Origin: Cercophora sp. LCS_1
Lineage: Eukaryota > Ascomycota > Sordariomycetes > Sordariales > Lasiosphaeriaceae
Direction of reading: 5' to 3'
NCBI GenBank assembly: GCA_036250225.1
Contig: JAPZLL010000015.1
Location: 558,001 to 622,000 of the forward strand
Length of the DNA: 64,000 nt
The notes under the pieces are model-generated. The model was not told where the DNA came from. It searched no databases and saw only the letters and a list, made by a program, of their open reading frames with translations. Both the position numbers and the translations under genes were made by a program. Below are positions 54,593 to 64,000 of this stretch, in pieces; position 1 is the first letter of the stretch, and every line of letters begins with the position of its first letter.

Positions 54593-55204
54593 TACCCTTC
54601 GAGATCATCCCGGATAGAACCAACATTAGTAAGGGGAATAATAAAGCTACTAGTGCTAGTACCATGGGGAGCAACTCTGCTCTAAATTCGAGAAAAGGGG
54701 GTTATAAGAGGTAGAAAGTTTGCATGAATTACAATCATCACAATCTCCAGTCGTGCAGGGCAAGTATATCCTCAACTAAACCAAGTAGGCGGATTTAACT
54801 AATAATAACAGGGAAACAAACCCCGGTCAGGCTTTCAACTCAACCCTTGGAAGCGCCTAGAACAGCACTGCCCGCTTGGCGTCCGATAGTCACCAATGAC
54901 TGCCATTGTTGTCTTCCTGCCCATCCCCTCCTCGCATGGGGAACCGTTGGTCCGGGTTTATGCCGTCGACCTTGCTACACTGACCAAATATGTGACCAAG
55001 CATCTGTAAACGGCTTTAGCTCGGGGGTAGTGTGGAAATTCTATCTTTCGTGTCAGAGCTATTAAGATGACTATAACATCCAATCCTGCTGGAAACAAAA
55101 GTATAAAAAGCACGCTGCTGATTCTCAAAATCCTAGTTCCGACCCATCGCTCAGCACATCGCTACTAACTGACTTGTACCATCGTCGTCATTTCAACCTT
55201 TGAC
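54593..55204. other. Intergenic, AT-rich left part
   Basis: About 610 bp. The first 230 bp are AT-rich and start exactly where the TPR relic is cut off, suggesting a rearrangement or old insertion junction. TATAAAAA at about 55102-55109 lies some 95 bp before the next ATG. Confidence 0.5.
55102..55109 (+). promoter_or_regulatory. TATA box
   Basis: TATAAAAA about 95 bp before the ATG at 55205, which opens a signal peptide. Confidence 0.5.
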
Positions 55205-55636
55205 ATGGTGTTCCTCCCAATCCTCCTTCTCACAGCCCTCGGGGCCTTCTTCCTCCCTACCGTCACCGGCATGGCCCTGGCTGCCGAACCCTGGCTCACC
55301 CTCGGCTATTTCACATGCCAGGCTACGGCTTTGCTGCCCGGTAACGAGAACATCTATGAGCGAACGGACCCTTATGTCTATCCAGGCAATCTTGAACCTG
55401 CCTGAAACGACTTTCGGGGTAAACACTTTGGTGTCGGGGCGCATTACCAGGACAGTACGTTGACCGCTTGCGTTTTTTTCGTCTCGGGGAAATGACTGGC
55501 AGGTTGTGGCGGTAGCGACATGGTTCCAATACGAAGTCTGCAGCGGCGTCAAGCTCCACTTTGCGCTCAAAGGAAAACTCTTTGACATCTACCAGGACGG
55601 ACACTACGATCTGCTTGGGATCCGTATTTCTTGAAT
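55205..55636 (+). CDS. Small secreted protein candidate, possibly broken
   Basis: The ATG at 55205 opens a signal peptide (FLPILLLTALGAFFLPTVTG) followed by GYFTCQATALLPGNENIYER. The frame stops at TGA 55403-55405, directly before a further protein-like stretch in the same frame (NDFRGKHFGVGAHYQDS). A second protein-like stretch (FQYEVCSGVKLHFALKGKLF) follows an AG at about 55499-55500 and ends with a stop near 55636. I found no intron that joins all three in phase, so either the splicing is unusual or the gene is disrupted (CGA to TGA is one step). No family recognised. Confidence 0.4.
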
Positions 55637-56387
55637 GGCGGGACTTGTATGATGGAAGCCAAATTTTATTGTTTATAGAGTGGGGGTAGCAGTCGGAGGC
55701 CTTGCTATTTAGTGGTTGGCTTCTTGTACCTGAGGGAAGGTGTAAATGGGACAGTGGATGATGCATAAAGAAGCCTATTGACTTTTTGTGTTCTGTATCA
55801 TGGCTTCTAAGTTCTAGCGGGGATGGCCATTGCTACAACTGCTAATATCTTTCTAGATTATCTTATTCAAATGTTCCCTTATGTGTTGGCCTCAACAAGT
55901 AATGCAACGAGAAGTAATTTCTGCTGGCATGGCCTGGACGGCTTGTTGATGCCGTCCATGCGCCAGGTAGGATACCACGACTCAAAATTTGCCATTTCTG
56001 ATGAAGACACGGGACGGGTCTCTGCTCCACTGTTGGCGTCACGAAAGTAAATGAGACTGTCACTGCCATTCGAAACGAGCAGCAAATGCTCCAATTAGGG
56101 ACTCCATACAGGCGTCTGGGAGACCATCTTCCCCGGGAAGCTAAACGGCTGCGTGTGCTCACAGGCAACAACAAGGTTGGGGTCCTCGCGCGAATAGACG
56201 GTGGGGGTGCAAGAGAAATCAATGATGGTGCTCGCAGAACCGGTAAACAAGAGGCTAATAACAGGCTCACTGTTAGCCTTTGCGTTCTTTGTTCTTTTCG
56301 TTTTTATTTCCTCCTCGGTCAGAGGCATTGCAATATCCGTCCAAGCCGGGGATACCGCGAGGGGAACCAGGTGAGGGGAGCAAAAAC
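55637..56387. other. Intergenic with one coding-looking minus-strand frame
   Basis: About 750 bp. The minus-strand frame 56328-56095 (SLLFTGSASTIIDFSCTP, NLVVACEHTQPFSFPG) looks like a secreted-protein fragment and may be a downstream exon or relic of the next gene, but no splice junction fits cleanly. Confidence 0.4.
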
Positions 56388-56816
56388 CTACGGCGGCCGA
56401 TTATTTGTGCAAACCCACGCTTCATCAACGGTAAACTTATAAGTGGCCAAATCGAAGGTGGCCGAGACGCGGGTGCCAGGGTAAACTATTGTTTCTTCCT
56501 CTTGCCAAGGCAACCAGCACTGCACAGCCTGCGGGCCGATGGTCTCGTCGTTCTTGAGGATACCCTGGCAAGAGAAGAAAACGTCCGGGCTGGCGGCGGC
56601 AAAGTTTCTCACTCGGGCGGAGAAGAAGGGCTCTTTCAGGAGGTTCCCAAGTGCCAGTTTGATGTCAGTGATTTCCCATGATGGGTTATCTGAGAGGGCG
56701 AGGCAGTCGGCGTGTGCGAGTGGGTTCGGGGCTTGGGCAGATGGTCTGGCGGTGACGCAGGGGGCTCCGCCCAAGATTGCAAGGGCGGTAAGGAGCAAGA
56801 GTCCGTGGCGAGCCAT
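56388..56816 (-). CDS. Small secreted protein, possibly 3'-truncated
   Basis: 142 residues from the ATG at 56816, chosen because it starts a clear signal peptide (LLLLTALAILGGAPCVTA). The mature part has five cysteines (ADCLAL, FFSCQG, VQCWLP, WVCTNN plus one in the signal region) and a WEITDIKLALGN strand pattern seen in small fungal secreted proteins. It ends at TAG after NNRPP. About 60 bp further along the same strand lies another protein-like frame (56328-56095) that could be its original C-terminal part; the connecting sequence has no AG acceptor in a suitable place. Function unknown. Confidence 0.6.
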   Translation of the reverse strand: MARHGLLLLTALAILGGAPCVTARPSAQAPNPLAHADCLALSDNPSWEITDIKLALGNLLKEPFFSARVRNFAAASPDVFFSCQGILKNDETIGPQAVQCWLPWQEEETIVYPGTRVSATFDLATYKFTVDEAWVCTNNRPP

Positions 56817-59800
56817 GAGAATGGTGGAGAGCGGGTGGGTATCCTGAAGCTTTCGGGTGCGGTGCTTGATAATAAAGGACTTATCAAACGGCCCATCGGG
56901 GCCTTTTGTAGCTTTAAGAGACAACCACAACGCTTGCTCTGATGTGATGGTTTAATGAGCGGCCAAGTTGCGTAAGCTTGGCTTTGTTTGGGTGCTTTGG
57001 TCCGTCACTTGGATCAGATACGGCCTCAGCCCGCTTTTTTGCGCTTGGGACTTTTTGATCGTTTGATTTTCCGTAGGAAAGGTACCCATCGGTATCAACA
57101 AACAAGATCACTCAGTGGGCGCCGCTAATTAACTTGTGCCTTACACGGTTTATAGGCGAGATTGGGCTACGGCGCAGCACGGGCGACTATTCCGCGGTTC
57201 CGTCGAACTGGTTCATGTGCAAGGCTGCTTTGGCAGATTATGTTAGCCGTGCGCTGGACTTCTGCCTGACAAAAGCAGGGTAGAGGCTCAGCCCAGCCCT
57301 CGCAATTTTGATTTTATCCGGCCCGGATCTCTCCCTCTCTCCGTCAGTCAATAAGAGTCCCACGGAGTAGGGGTGACGGTTTCCCGGGCCGTCTCGAACG
57401 AACACGGCGTAGTTTGTCTCAGCCCTTTCGAATCTCCGAAAGCTTGCAGGAGAATAGAATATCAGCCTGAATAACTACCTGAAGGAGTGCCCTTGGGCCG
57501 AAACCAGGATCAGAAATGGAAATGGGAAGACTTGCTCTAAATACAGAACTTGGCAGATTTTCGATAAGGGGACCCCTTTTGGCCATCATTATTAGGGACT
57601 AATTCTAGGCCACTTGCCTAGGGTTGATGGTGAGCAATGTCATGTAGGCGAGTGTCCTTTCTGGTGTATTCTAAACAAGACCTGGTCCGCCACCCAGGCT
57701 TGTGGCTGGAGTTTTCCACGTGGCGATGAGCAGATTAGAGGTTGACAAGCTGGCGACAGCTATGGCCGTCTGGTAGCTGACAAGCGTCTGGGGGGAGGGG
57801 GGGTGTTAGCAATAGAAAAAGGGGGGACTTCAATGGAAAGTCTCATTCCCAATGTGGCGTTGATAGCGTGTTGGCTGTTCGTTCATGTCCGAATGGCTGC
57901 ATCACAGGGCGGCTGTGGCGGAGTATGACTGCCTCTGCCCCCCGAGCGCCTCCATCGGGATGGGAGGATGGACGACGCGACGATTGAAGATTGGTTTACG
58001 TGTGACGGGTGGTGTTGTTTGAGGCATGGCTGGAAATCTTGTAAGAGGCAGGGAAGGGGCGAACAGAAAGATTTCTCGCTTCCAGAAGGCATTTCAGGCC
58101 GCCAGCTGGAGCCAGGAATTTTCAGTCAATCAACACCATTGAAACTAATAGCTAGTCCGGCGAGGATCGAAATGCTTCGAGATAGGAGCATCGAGTTGCC
58201 CAATTGCCGCTCGACGCAAAGCCAAAGGCGCTCGACGTGACAACCACGTTTAGATCCCAAAGGGTTAAGAGCTTGAAACCCTCTCTTTCCTGTTCTTCCC
58301 TAAGGTTGGTGCCACAGTAATAGACCTGTGGAAACCTGACTCTCTCCTATCAATAGGCTATTATTTAGGCAGGTAGGTACTTAGCTGTGACAACACCTGG
58401 GCGCCCCGAAGTGATTAGATGCACGGTGCGATTCGAGGCGGTCGAGATAAGTCACACACACACACACCTAATACGCATGTACGTCGTAATTGGAATTATT
58501 GCTTGGGAGCTATCCTTACAGATTACGCCTCATGTGCTTTCTATTGACAGGAAACTCTAGCTGGGGGGGGGAACTGAAAAAGGGCCTCTGACGCTATACG
58601 GCAGCAGCATATTGGATCACCCTAGCGCAGGGAAAGATCAGGGGAAGCTCAGGAGAAATCAGCCATAGCTCCCCCCAGCTCCTCCCAGCTGAGGCAACGA
58701 ACGAAAAAAAGAAATTTCGTGTGCCCAGATCCGTCGCAGACAACCAGGCTGTCGTGTGGAGAAGATATGCGAAGATTAGTTTGAGTGAATGACTGATCAT
58801 TGCAATAGCTTTTCGACAAGCCCTGTTTGGCCTGGTGGCCTGGAGAACAACAGGACCGGATGAGTCCATTGCTGCATTTTGGTCATGGTGTCACAGATAT
58901 TTATGAGGCCTCTCCTTTTCACGAAACTTTCATCTTCCAGTCCCATAATGACTGACTTTGATATGTGCCTTCAGGCAGCCAAAGAGCACGAAAGGCTCGG
59001 CAAGTGAGTCCCGCCCAAATTCGGCACTAATGTGGCGTCGGATGCCTCAGCGTGGATATTAGAATGCAAAATTGGGGAGGAAGAGGTTGCACCGGATAGA
59101 AATACTTCGATGCTATTATCGGGAACCTCGGATATCCCCGAGGAAAGGAGGCCTTTGTAATGGTGGTCATTGATTCAAATGCCCACGTTTCCCAATCCAC
59201 GCTTTTGGCGTCCGTGTCGGCATTGCACCTCCAATCCGCCTTGCTCATTTCCCAGCCTCACCCTTGCAGAGCTGAACATTGACTCCCACCGATGGGCTGC
59301 GCGCCAAAACATCCCGAAACTTACCGGGACTGTTAACAATTCGTAGCATTTTTCCACTCATAGGCTACACAAAACTGTTATAGCTTGTTCGCTTTTCTTT
59401 CCGCGCTAAGGTGAGGCTGCCCAATCTCAGCCGCTGGTTCCGGACGTCGTTGCCAGCACCCTACACACGCGGCTAGCGAAACGCTACTGGCTTGACTTGT
59501 TAGTGAACCTCTGAAACGCCTCTAGAAGCTACAGCAACTTCTTCAATGGATATGCATGGTGAGTAGTGTGAGGCAGCCTCCTTCATCGTCAGCCTTAGAT
59601 TTTGCGGTAAGGAGTTGGAGATGTCATCCAGCACCGAAAATCAGGCTATAAGTTGGGCTCTTGTTGCAACAGGTTGTCCGATATCCTCGCACAAACAACA
59701 CCAAAACTCAGCTGGTAGTGCAATACTTCCATTTTATTCACGACTGCAGTTTAAAACCGTCAATAATTATGCCAGAGTCATGTTCGGATCAGTATCTCCT

Positions 59801-60021
59801 CGGCACTCTCCCTCCCATCAACAGCCTCCCGCAGCCACAGCTTCTCGAAATCATTAATGACTGTATTTGCATGGTAGTGTAGCATGCACACGCTACCCTC
59901 TTTTCTGCTCCACGTCAATTACTAACACTACGTAGTGGTGAGGGAACCTCGGGCGTGACAGGGAATCCCTAACATCTCCTTGGGACATATTCATCAACAT
60001 GCTGACTTGAGATGCAAGGCT
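56817..60021. other. 3.2 kb gene-poor region
   Basis: Open frames are short, on both strands, and without motifs. Simple repeats include a CA run at about 58453-58467, AGGTAGGTAC at 58371-58380 and short G runs near 57793 and 58563. Composition varies, with AT-rich patches. No transposon ends or gene recognised; likely decayed sequence. Confidence 0.5.
58453..58467. repeat. CA microsatellite
   Basis: Short (CA)n run in noncoding sequence. Confidence 0.8.
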
Positions 60022-60819
60022 ATGTCAAGTCTCTACATCCTGCTGATCCTAGCCGCTATCTTCTAGCTCTGCGGGCTGGTCGACTGTGCGCTTATCCCTG
60101 AGCTACGGACGGGCTACTGGCCATTCCGGTTCTCGAGATGGCTCGCCTTCACGCTAGCCTTAGTCGTCGCGGGGCTGGTACGCCACTTGCAGCGCGGCGA
60201 AGACCTGGTGACATATGAAAGTGTGTCCATCAACATGTCAACGGCGATGTTAGCATCGGCGCTCGCTCTGTCCACCATGTCGTACCATGCCGAGTACATC
60301 CCGCCAGGAGAAGCCGGGCGGGGGAGCCGCCAAACTTTTGGCAAAAACCAGGCGCTCTTCGCGGCGAGCTACACCGCCACCCTCATCATTGGGACCTTAA
60401 CCATGGTCATGCCACTGTAGTTGGCCCGCTTGAGCAACATTCTTGATGCCTGCTACGCGATGACCTCCCGAGACAACAAGCCGTGGAAGAACGGCACGAT
60501 TCCGCCCCTCCGTAACGGCGTCCGAGGCTTCGTTGGGATGGTAGCCGGTGCGGTAGCGGCGATGCTGACCGGGCTCGCGGCGTGGCACCTCGTGCGACAC
60601 CACAATCTGCGCTAAAAACGGGCAATGCGCTGGTCCCTGTTGGCCACTCTGGTCATCGTGTCGGGTTTCCTCATGTACATAGCCTCAAATGCGATGCCGG
60701 AACCGGTCCGTTCGGAGGTCAGGAATGCGCTTCGGGCATGGACGGTTCCGACTGTGGCGGGTGAAACAAATAATGAAGGCATTGAGCTGGGTAGGATTTC
60801 GCCAGTCAGGGATGCGTAG
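60022..60819 (+). pseudogene. Membrane-protein pseudogene with three nonsense codons
   Basis: One continuous frame of 265 codons from ATG 60022 to a stop at 60817-60819, interrupted by TAG 60064-60066, TAG 60418-60420 and TAA 60613-60615. Across all four segments the frame encodes a multi-pass membrane protein: SLYILLILAAIF, WLAFTLALVVAGLV, TAMLASALALSTMSY, ALFAASYTATLIIGTLTMV, GFVGMVAGAVAAMLTGLAAW and LLATLVIVSGFLMYIAS. Each stop is one C-to-T step from a Gln codon, as expected from RIP. No introns are needed. Family not recognised. Confidence 0.8.
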
Positions 60820-61812
60820 CGTATATTATGAAGGGGGCGACGCATTTGAAGTAGTTAGAATGCAAACAAGCTAAAACTCAACATTAATACGTGTGGTCAC
60901 TCAGGGCCAATTGTTACCCCCTAGCATAACACCTACGTACTCAAATGTCACACGGGATTGTGGGGGACAGCCCCTGGTATCCCGTCAGCTCCGCCGACCC
61001 GGTGCGGTCTAAAACCGAATTGGGCCACACGGCTGCGCAGGCTGGGCTCACCCATAGCTCACTCTGGCTCAGGAGCGGCTCAGGATCATGCACGAACATG
61101 AAAATTGCTGAGGGCAACTTGAGGGTAACGCATAGGCCTGTTGATGGCGCCCATGATTCTACCAACCATTGGTCGTCATTAATTGACCCGACCACCGAAG
61201 TCTTCCTTCCCGACTTCGGGTCCAAGCTGCGATCGCGCTCCATCGATGCCGTCAATGGAAGGTGGTCTTTAGTCATCCGGGCAGCCTTCTCGTCCCGAAG
61301 TTGTCCGTTTCGTTCATGACGCGCAGGCTTTCCAGGGGCTGTGCCCCAATGGTGCAGCGCCAAGACAGGGGCTCGCACGCGAACAACGGGAGTAACATCA
61401 GGATCAGGAAGAAACCACGATAACATACGGACACAAGACTCGGACTTACTAATCTCTTGTTAGGCCGTGGGCTCCTATTCGTTTATAATCTCCTGGACCT
61501 GCATCGGAGCTCGGTGTCCCGGACGCCGTCTTCGGCCGGGTCATCCTCACCCGATGGCTAAGAGTTGGGTGCGTCACATGTATCCTCAAATCGTCATGCC
61601 AACACGAGGTGGAGAAGGTCGTACCGGGAAGCATGAATTCGGGGGAAAGTACGGAGCACACGAGTCACCATGTGAAATCGTATAAGTCTTCCTCGTCCGT
61701 CTTTGTCAACCGTACCCGGGACCAAACATCTCGATCAACTGCCCCCGCCACGTCACCAGGATACTTTTGCCAACTTGACGCTGAATCCTCGGAGTTAGCA
61801 TAGTTGCTCAAG
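60820..61812. other. Intergenic
   Basis: About 990 bp upstream of the DUF3237-like gene. Open frames at 60941-61426 on both strands lack motifs. No gene supported. Confidence 0.45.
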
Positions 61813-62464
61813 ATGAAATTCCCATCCGTCAACACTGTGTTCCTCCTCGGAGCCCTCCTCCAGACTGTCTCTTCCACTACGCCCCCACAACCAAGCCTCT
61901 CATACCTGGGAACAGCGCGCATCAACCTCAAACCGCCAATCCAGCTCGGCGTTGGACCACTGGGTGCTCGCAACATCTTTCCCATCAACGGCGGCTCATT
62001 CTCGGGACCAAATCTGACAGGTACGCCTCTCTATCTCATCCCATCCCATCCCATCTCACGGAACGTCAGAGAGCGAACTAATAACAACCCCAGCAACAAT
62101 TCCCGTCTTCGGCGGCGACTGGGGCCTAGGCGATCCCACCCAGGGCAACTTCTACGTCGACGCAAAATACCAACTCGAGACGCCCGACGGTGCCCACATC
62201 CTCGTCGAAGCCAACGGCCCGCAGCAACCTGAAGGCGTGGTGCATACACGGAACAAGTTTGAAACCGGCCATCCGGATTACTACTGGCTCAATAACGTTG
62301 TCGCGATCGGTATCGTCCAGCCCACGGCCGATGTGACGGCTATTGTTATCGATCTGTGGCGGATGCATACCCCTGAGGGGCTGGGGTGTGGTGGGAATGG
62401 GACGTATATTAAACGAGGTGTGATGCAGGACTCTAGGGTACAGCACCTACCCGGTGTAGCTTAA
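61813..62464 (+). CDS. Secreted DUF3237-like protein
   Basis: Two exons, 61813-62020 and 62094-62464, 192 residues; the 73-bp intron (GTACGC donor, CTAATAAC branch, CCCCAG acceptor) keeps phase (NLTG|ATIPVFGGDWG). A signal peptide (FPSVNTVFLLGALLQTVSS) precedes a domain with GVGPLGARNIFPINGGSFSG, PVFGGDWGLGD and YYWLNNVVAIGIVQP, which is the layout of DUF3237 proteins (small beta-barrel, function unknown). The intron contains a short (CCCAT)n run. The gene converges on the partial gene at the right edge, with only 48 bp between stop codons. Confidence 0.85.
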
Positions 62465-62512
62465 CCCAAATAAATGGCGCCTGAATCACCATATATGATG
62501 GCCTGGCAGTAC

Positions 62513-64000
62513 TCATCCCACTCTACCGCCCCTCAGATCAACCCTCTGATGCTCAACTCCCAGCCCTCTACTAACACCAGAACACGTCATCAAAACCTTT
62601 AGCCAGCCTCCATCTCTCCGCCTCACAGCCCTGTCTAAACTCTCAACAACACCCTCCCACTCCCCAGCACACTGCTCCCCCTCCAAGTACCCAACCCCAT
62701 CCAGCAGACACCACAGGCCCTTCCCCTCAGGCACAAAGCCCACCAATCGCCCAAACAACACCCCTAAATCATCAGCCCCGCCAACATTCGTCCCCTCGTC
62801 AATCCAACCCCTTTCCAACAAAACCATGACCAACTGGGCAACCAAACACCTCAGCAATCCACCCGGGCCACGCAGATCATCACCGGTATGCAACCCACAG
62901 AAAAATACCAAGACGGGAATGCCTTGCCGACGGAGACCCTGTGCCAGTGTAGCAACAACATATGAAATGGGCGAGATTGATCCGGACCGATCACCGTGCG
63001 CGTTCACAAGGACAATACCAGAGCCTGACGTGTGCATGAGTTGTTGCACAGGCGGAGTGCGCAACATGTAAGCCGCTGGACCTGTTGTTTCGTCGGGGAG
63101 GGAGACGCCTCGGCGGAGGACATGGGATTCGGCGTGGATTGGCGAAGTTAATTGGACGGAGAGGGCGGTGAGAAGTTGGTGAGGGGTTTGACCGGGGGAG
63201 GGTGGGCGTTGTGGCGCTGGGCCTTGCTTCAGTTAGTCCTCCTGTATTGACTATGAGGGTGGGTTGGATGAGACTGACTGTTGAGAGACTCCATGATAAA
63301 GTTGAGAAGTCCATTCTTCCCCGACAGCGCGTCGAACGTGTCCTGGAGGGAGACCTGGAGCTGTTTGACCTCCGCAAGCTGGATGTGGATATCCTTGGTC
63401 ATCCGGTGGTTGGAGAGAACAGTTTGGTGGGTTGTGGTGAGAGTGATGTCCGTCATGACTTCGGCCGCGGAGCGGACTTGCTGGGCGCTGCGGGTTACGT
63501 GATCGAGGAGGGTGTCGATCTTGTCGCGTTGGAGACCGCTTGTGAGGCGGGAGACTGTGAGGTTAGTGCATCCCGATACCTGTTCAGAGTGGTTTTGACG
63601 TACAGATCCTGCCAGGGTTGAGAAGTTGGATGAGCTCGGGAAGAACTTTGAGAAGAGTCTTGGTGAGGGCATCGACGCAGTTGTGCAGATGGATACTTTG
63701 CATGTTGCTAGCATCCCGAGGAAATACCTTGCTCTTGTTGTAGGCCATGTGCATGATGCTTGGGATTTCCTCAAAGGCGCTCAGGATCTTGAGTCTGTCC
63801 TGGGTTCGGTGGCGGGCAATCTGGTTATGTTAGTCCCTCGAGCTTCAGATGCTAGGATGGAACTCACACTGAAGATGACGGCAAGACCGCCATGCAGAGG
63901 CGAAAGCTCATCAGGAAAGGCGGAGAGCCCAGCACCAAAAACGCCAGCCGTTGATCCAAAGCTTCGCCAGTGTTTGTGATACCAACTGTTTCCACGCTTG
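62513..64000 (-). CDS. 3' part of a large fungal protein, possibly STAND-like (runs off the right edge)
   Basis: Exons seen: from beyond 64000 to 63868, 63820-63604, 63554-63279 and 63222-62513, with introns of 47, 49 and 56 bp; all phases agree. The first piece has GVFGAGLSAFPDELSPLHGG, the next KILSAFEEIPSIMHMAYNKS, then a helical region (DKIDTLLDHVTRSAQQVRS, KQLQVSLQDTFDALSG). The C-terminal part (GSGIVLVNAHGDRSG, IPVLVFFCGLHTGDD, KGLWCLLDGVGYLE, WLKVLMTC) alternates beta-strands and helices like an NTPase core, but no intact P-loop GxxxxGKS is visible. The start and N-terminal domain lie outside the window, so the family stays uncertain. Confidence 0.75.

Noticed and set aside
57108..57125. 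CACTCAGTGGGC resembling a mariner end
   Set aside because: Only the first seven bases match the mariner terminus and no matching partner end was found nearby.
1..64000. CRISPR arrays, tRNA and rRNA genes
   Set aside because: No regularly spaced repeats or recognisable RNA-gene cores were noticed; a covariance-model scan would be needed to exclude a tRNA.

Overview
This window looks like nuclear DNA of a filamentous ascomycete (Pezizomycotina, most likely Sordariomycetes). Most genes carry short introns of about 45-75 bp with GT..AG ends and CTAAC-like branch sites. The protein families are typical of that group: HET domain, NACHT STAND, ankyrin-CorA-like, DUF7580-like, C2H2/kinase, secreted aspartic protease and alpha-carbonic anhydrase. 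A Tc1/mariner element is present, and several coding relics carry nonsense codons that look like C-to-T changes (RIP-like). No bacterial operon features, CRISPR array, rRNA or convincing tRNA was seen.

Left half (1-31.7 kb) is an accessory island rich in non-self-recognition or signalling proteins. In order it holds: an ankyrin relic with a broken 5' half; a multi-pass membrane protein; an ankyrin protein; a probable small secreted protein; a HET-domain protein; a small bacterial-like membrane protein; a 1.4 kb mariner copy with terminal inverted repeats and a TA duplication; a NACHT NTPase; a zinc-finger/kinase locus that appears broken in the middle and has lost the DFG aspartate; a divergent DUF7580-like gene; and an 11-exon ankyrin protein with a CorA-like membrane tail.

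Middle (33-53 kb) holds mostly metabolic, secreted and housekeeping-like genes: a small membrane protein, a GPI-type aspartic protease, a secreted protein, an allantoate-permease-type MFS transporter of ten exons next to a taurine-type dioxygenase on the same strand (probable sulfonate use), a 4.7 kb stretch without a convincing gene, an alpha-carbonic anhydrase, a C2H2-like protein and a short-chain dehydrogenase.

Right end (53-64 kb) is gene-poor and relic-rich. It contains a truncated TPR gene frameshifted by an 11-bp tandem duplication, two small secreted-protein candidates, a membrane-protein pseudogene with three stop codons, a secreted DUF3237-like protein, and the 3' part of a large gene running off the right edge.

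Exon boundaries were worked out by hand from splice signals, reading phase and continuity of recognisable protein motifs. No database search was run, so family names rest on recognised motifs.
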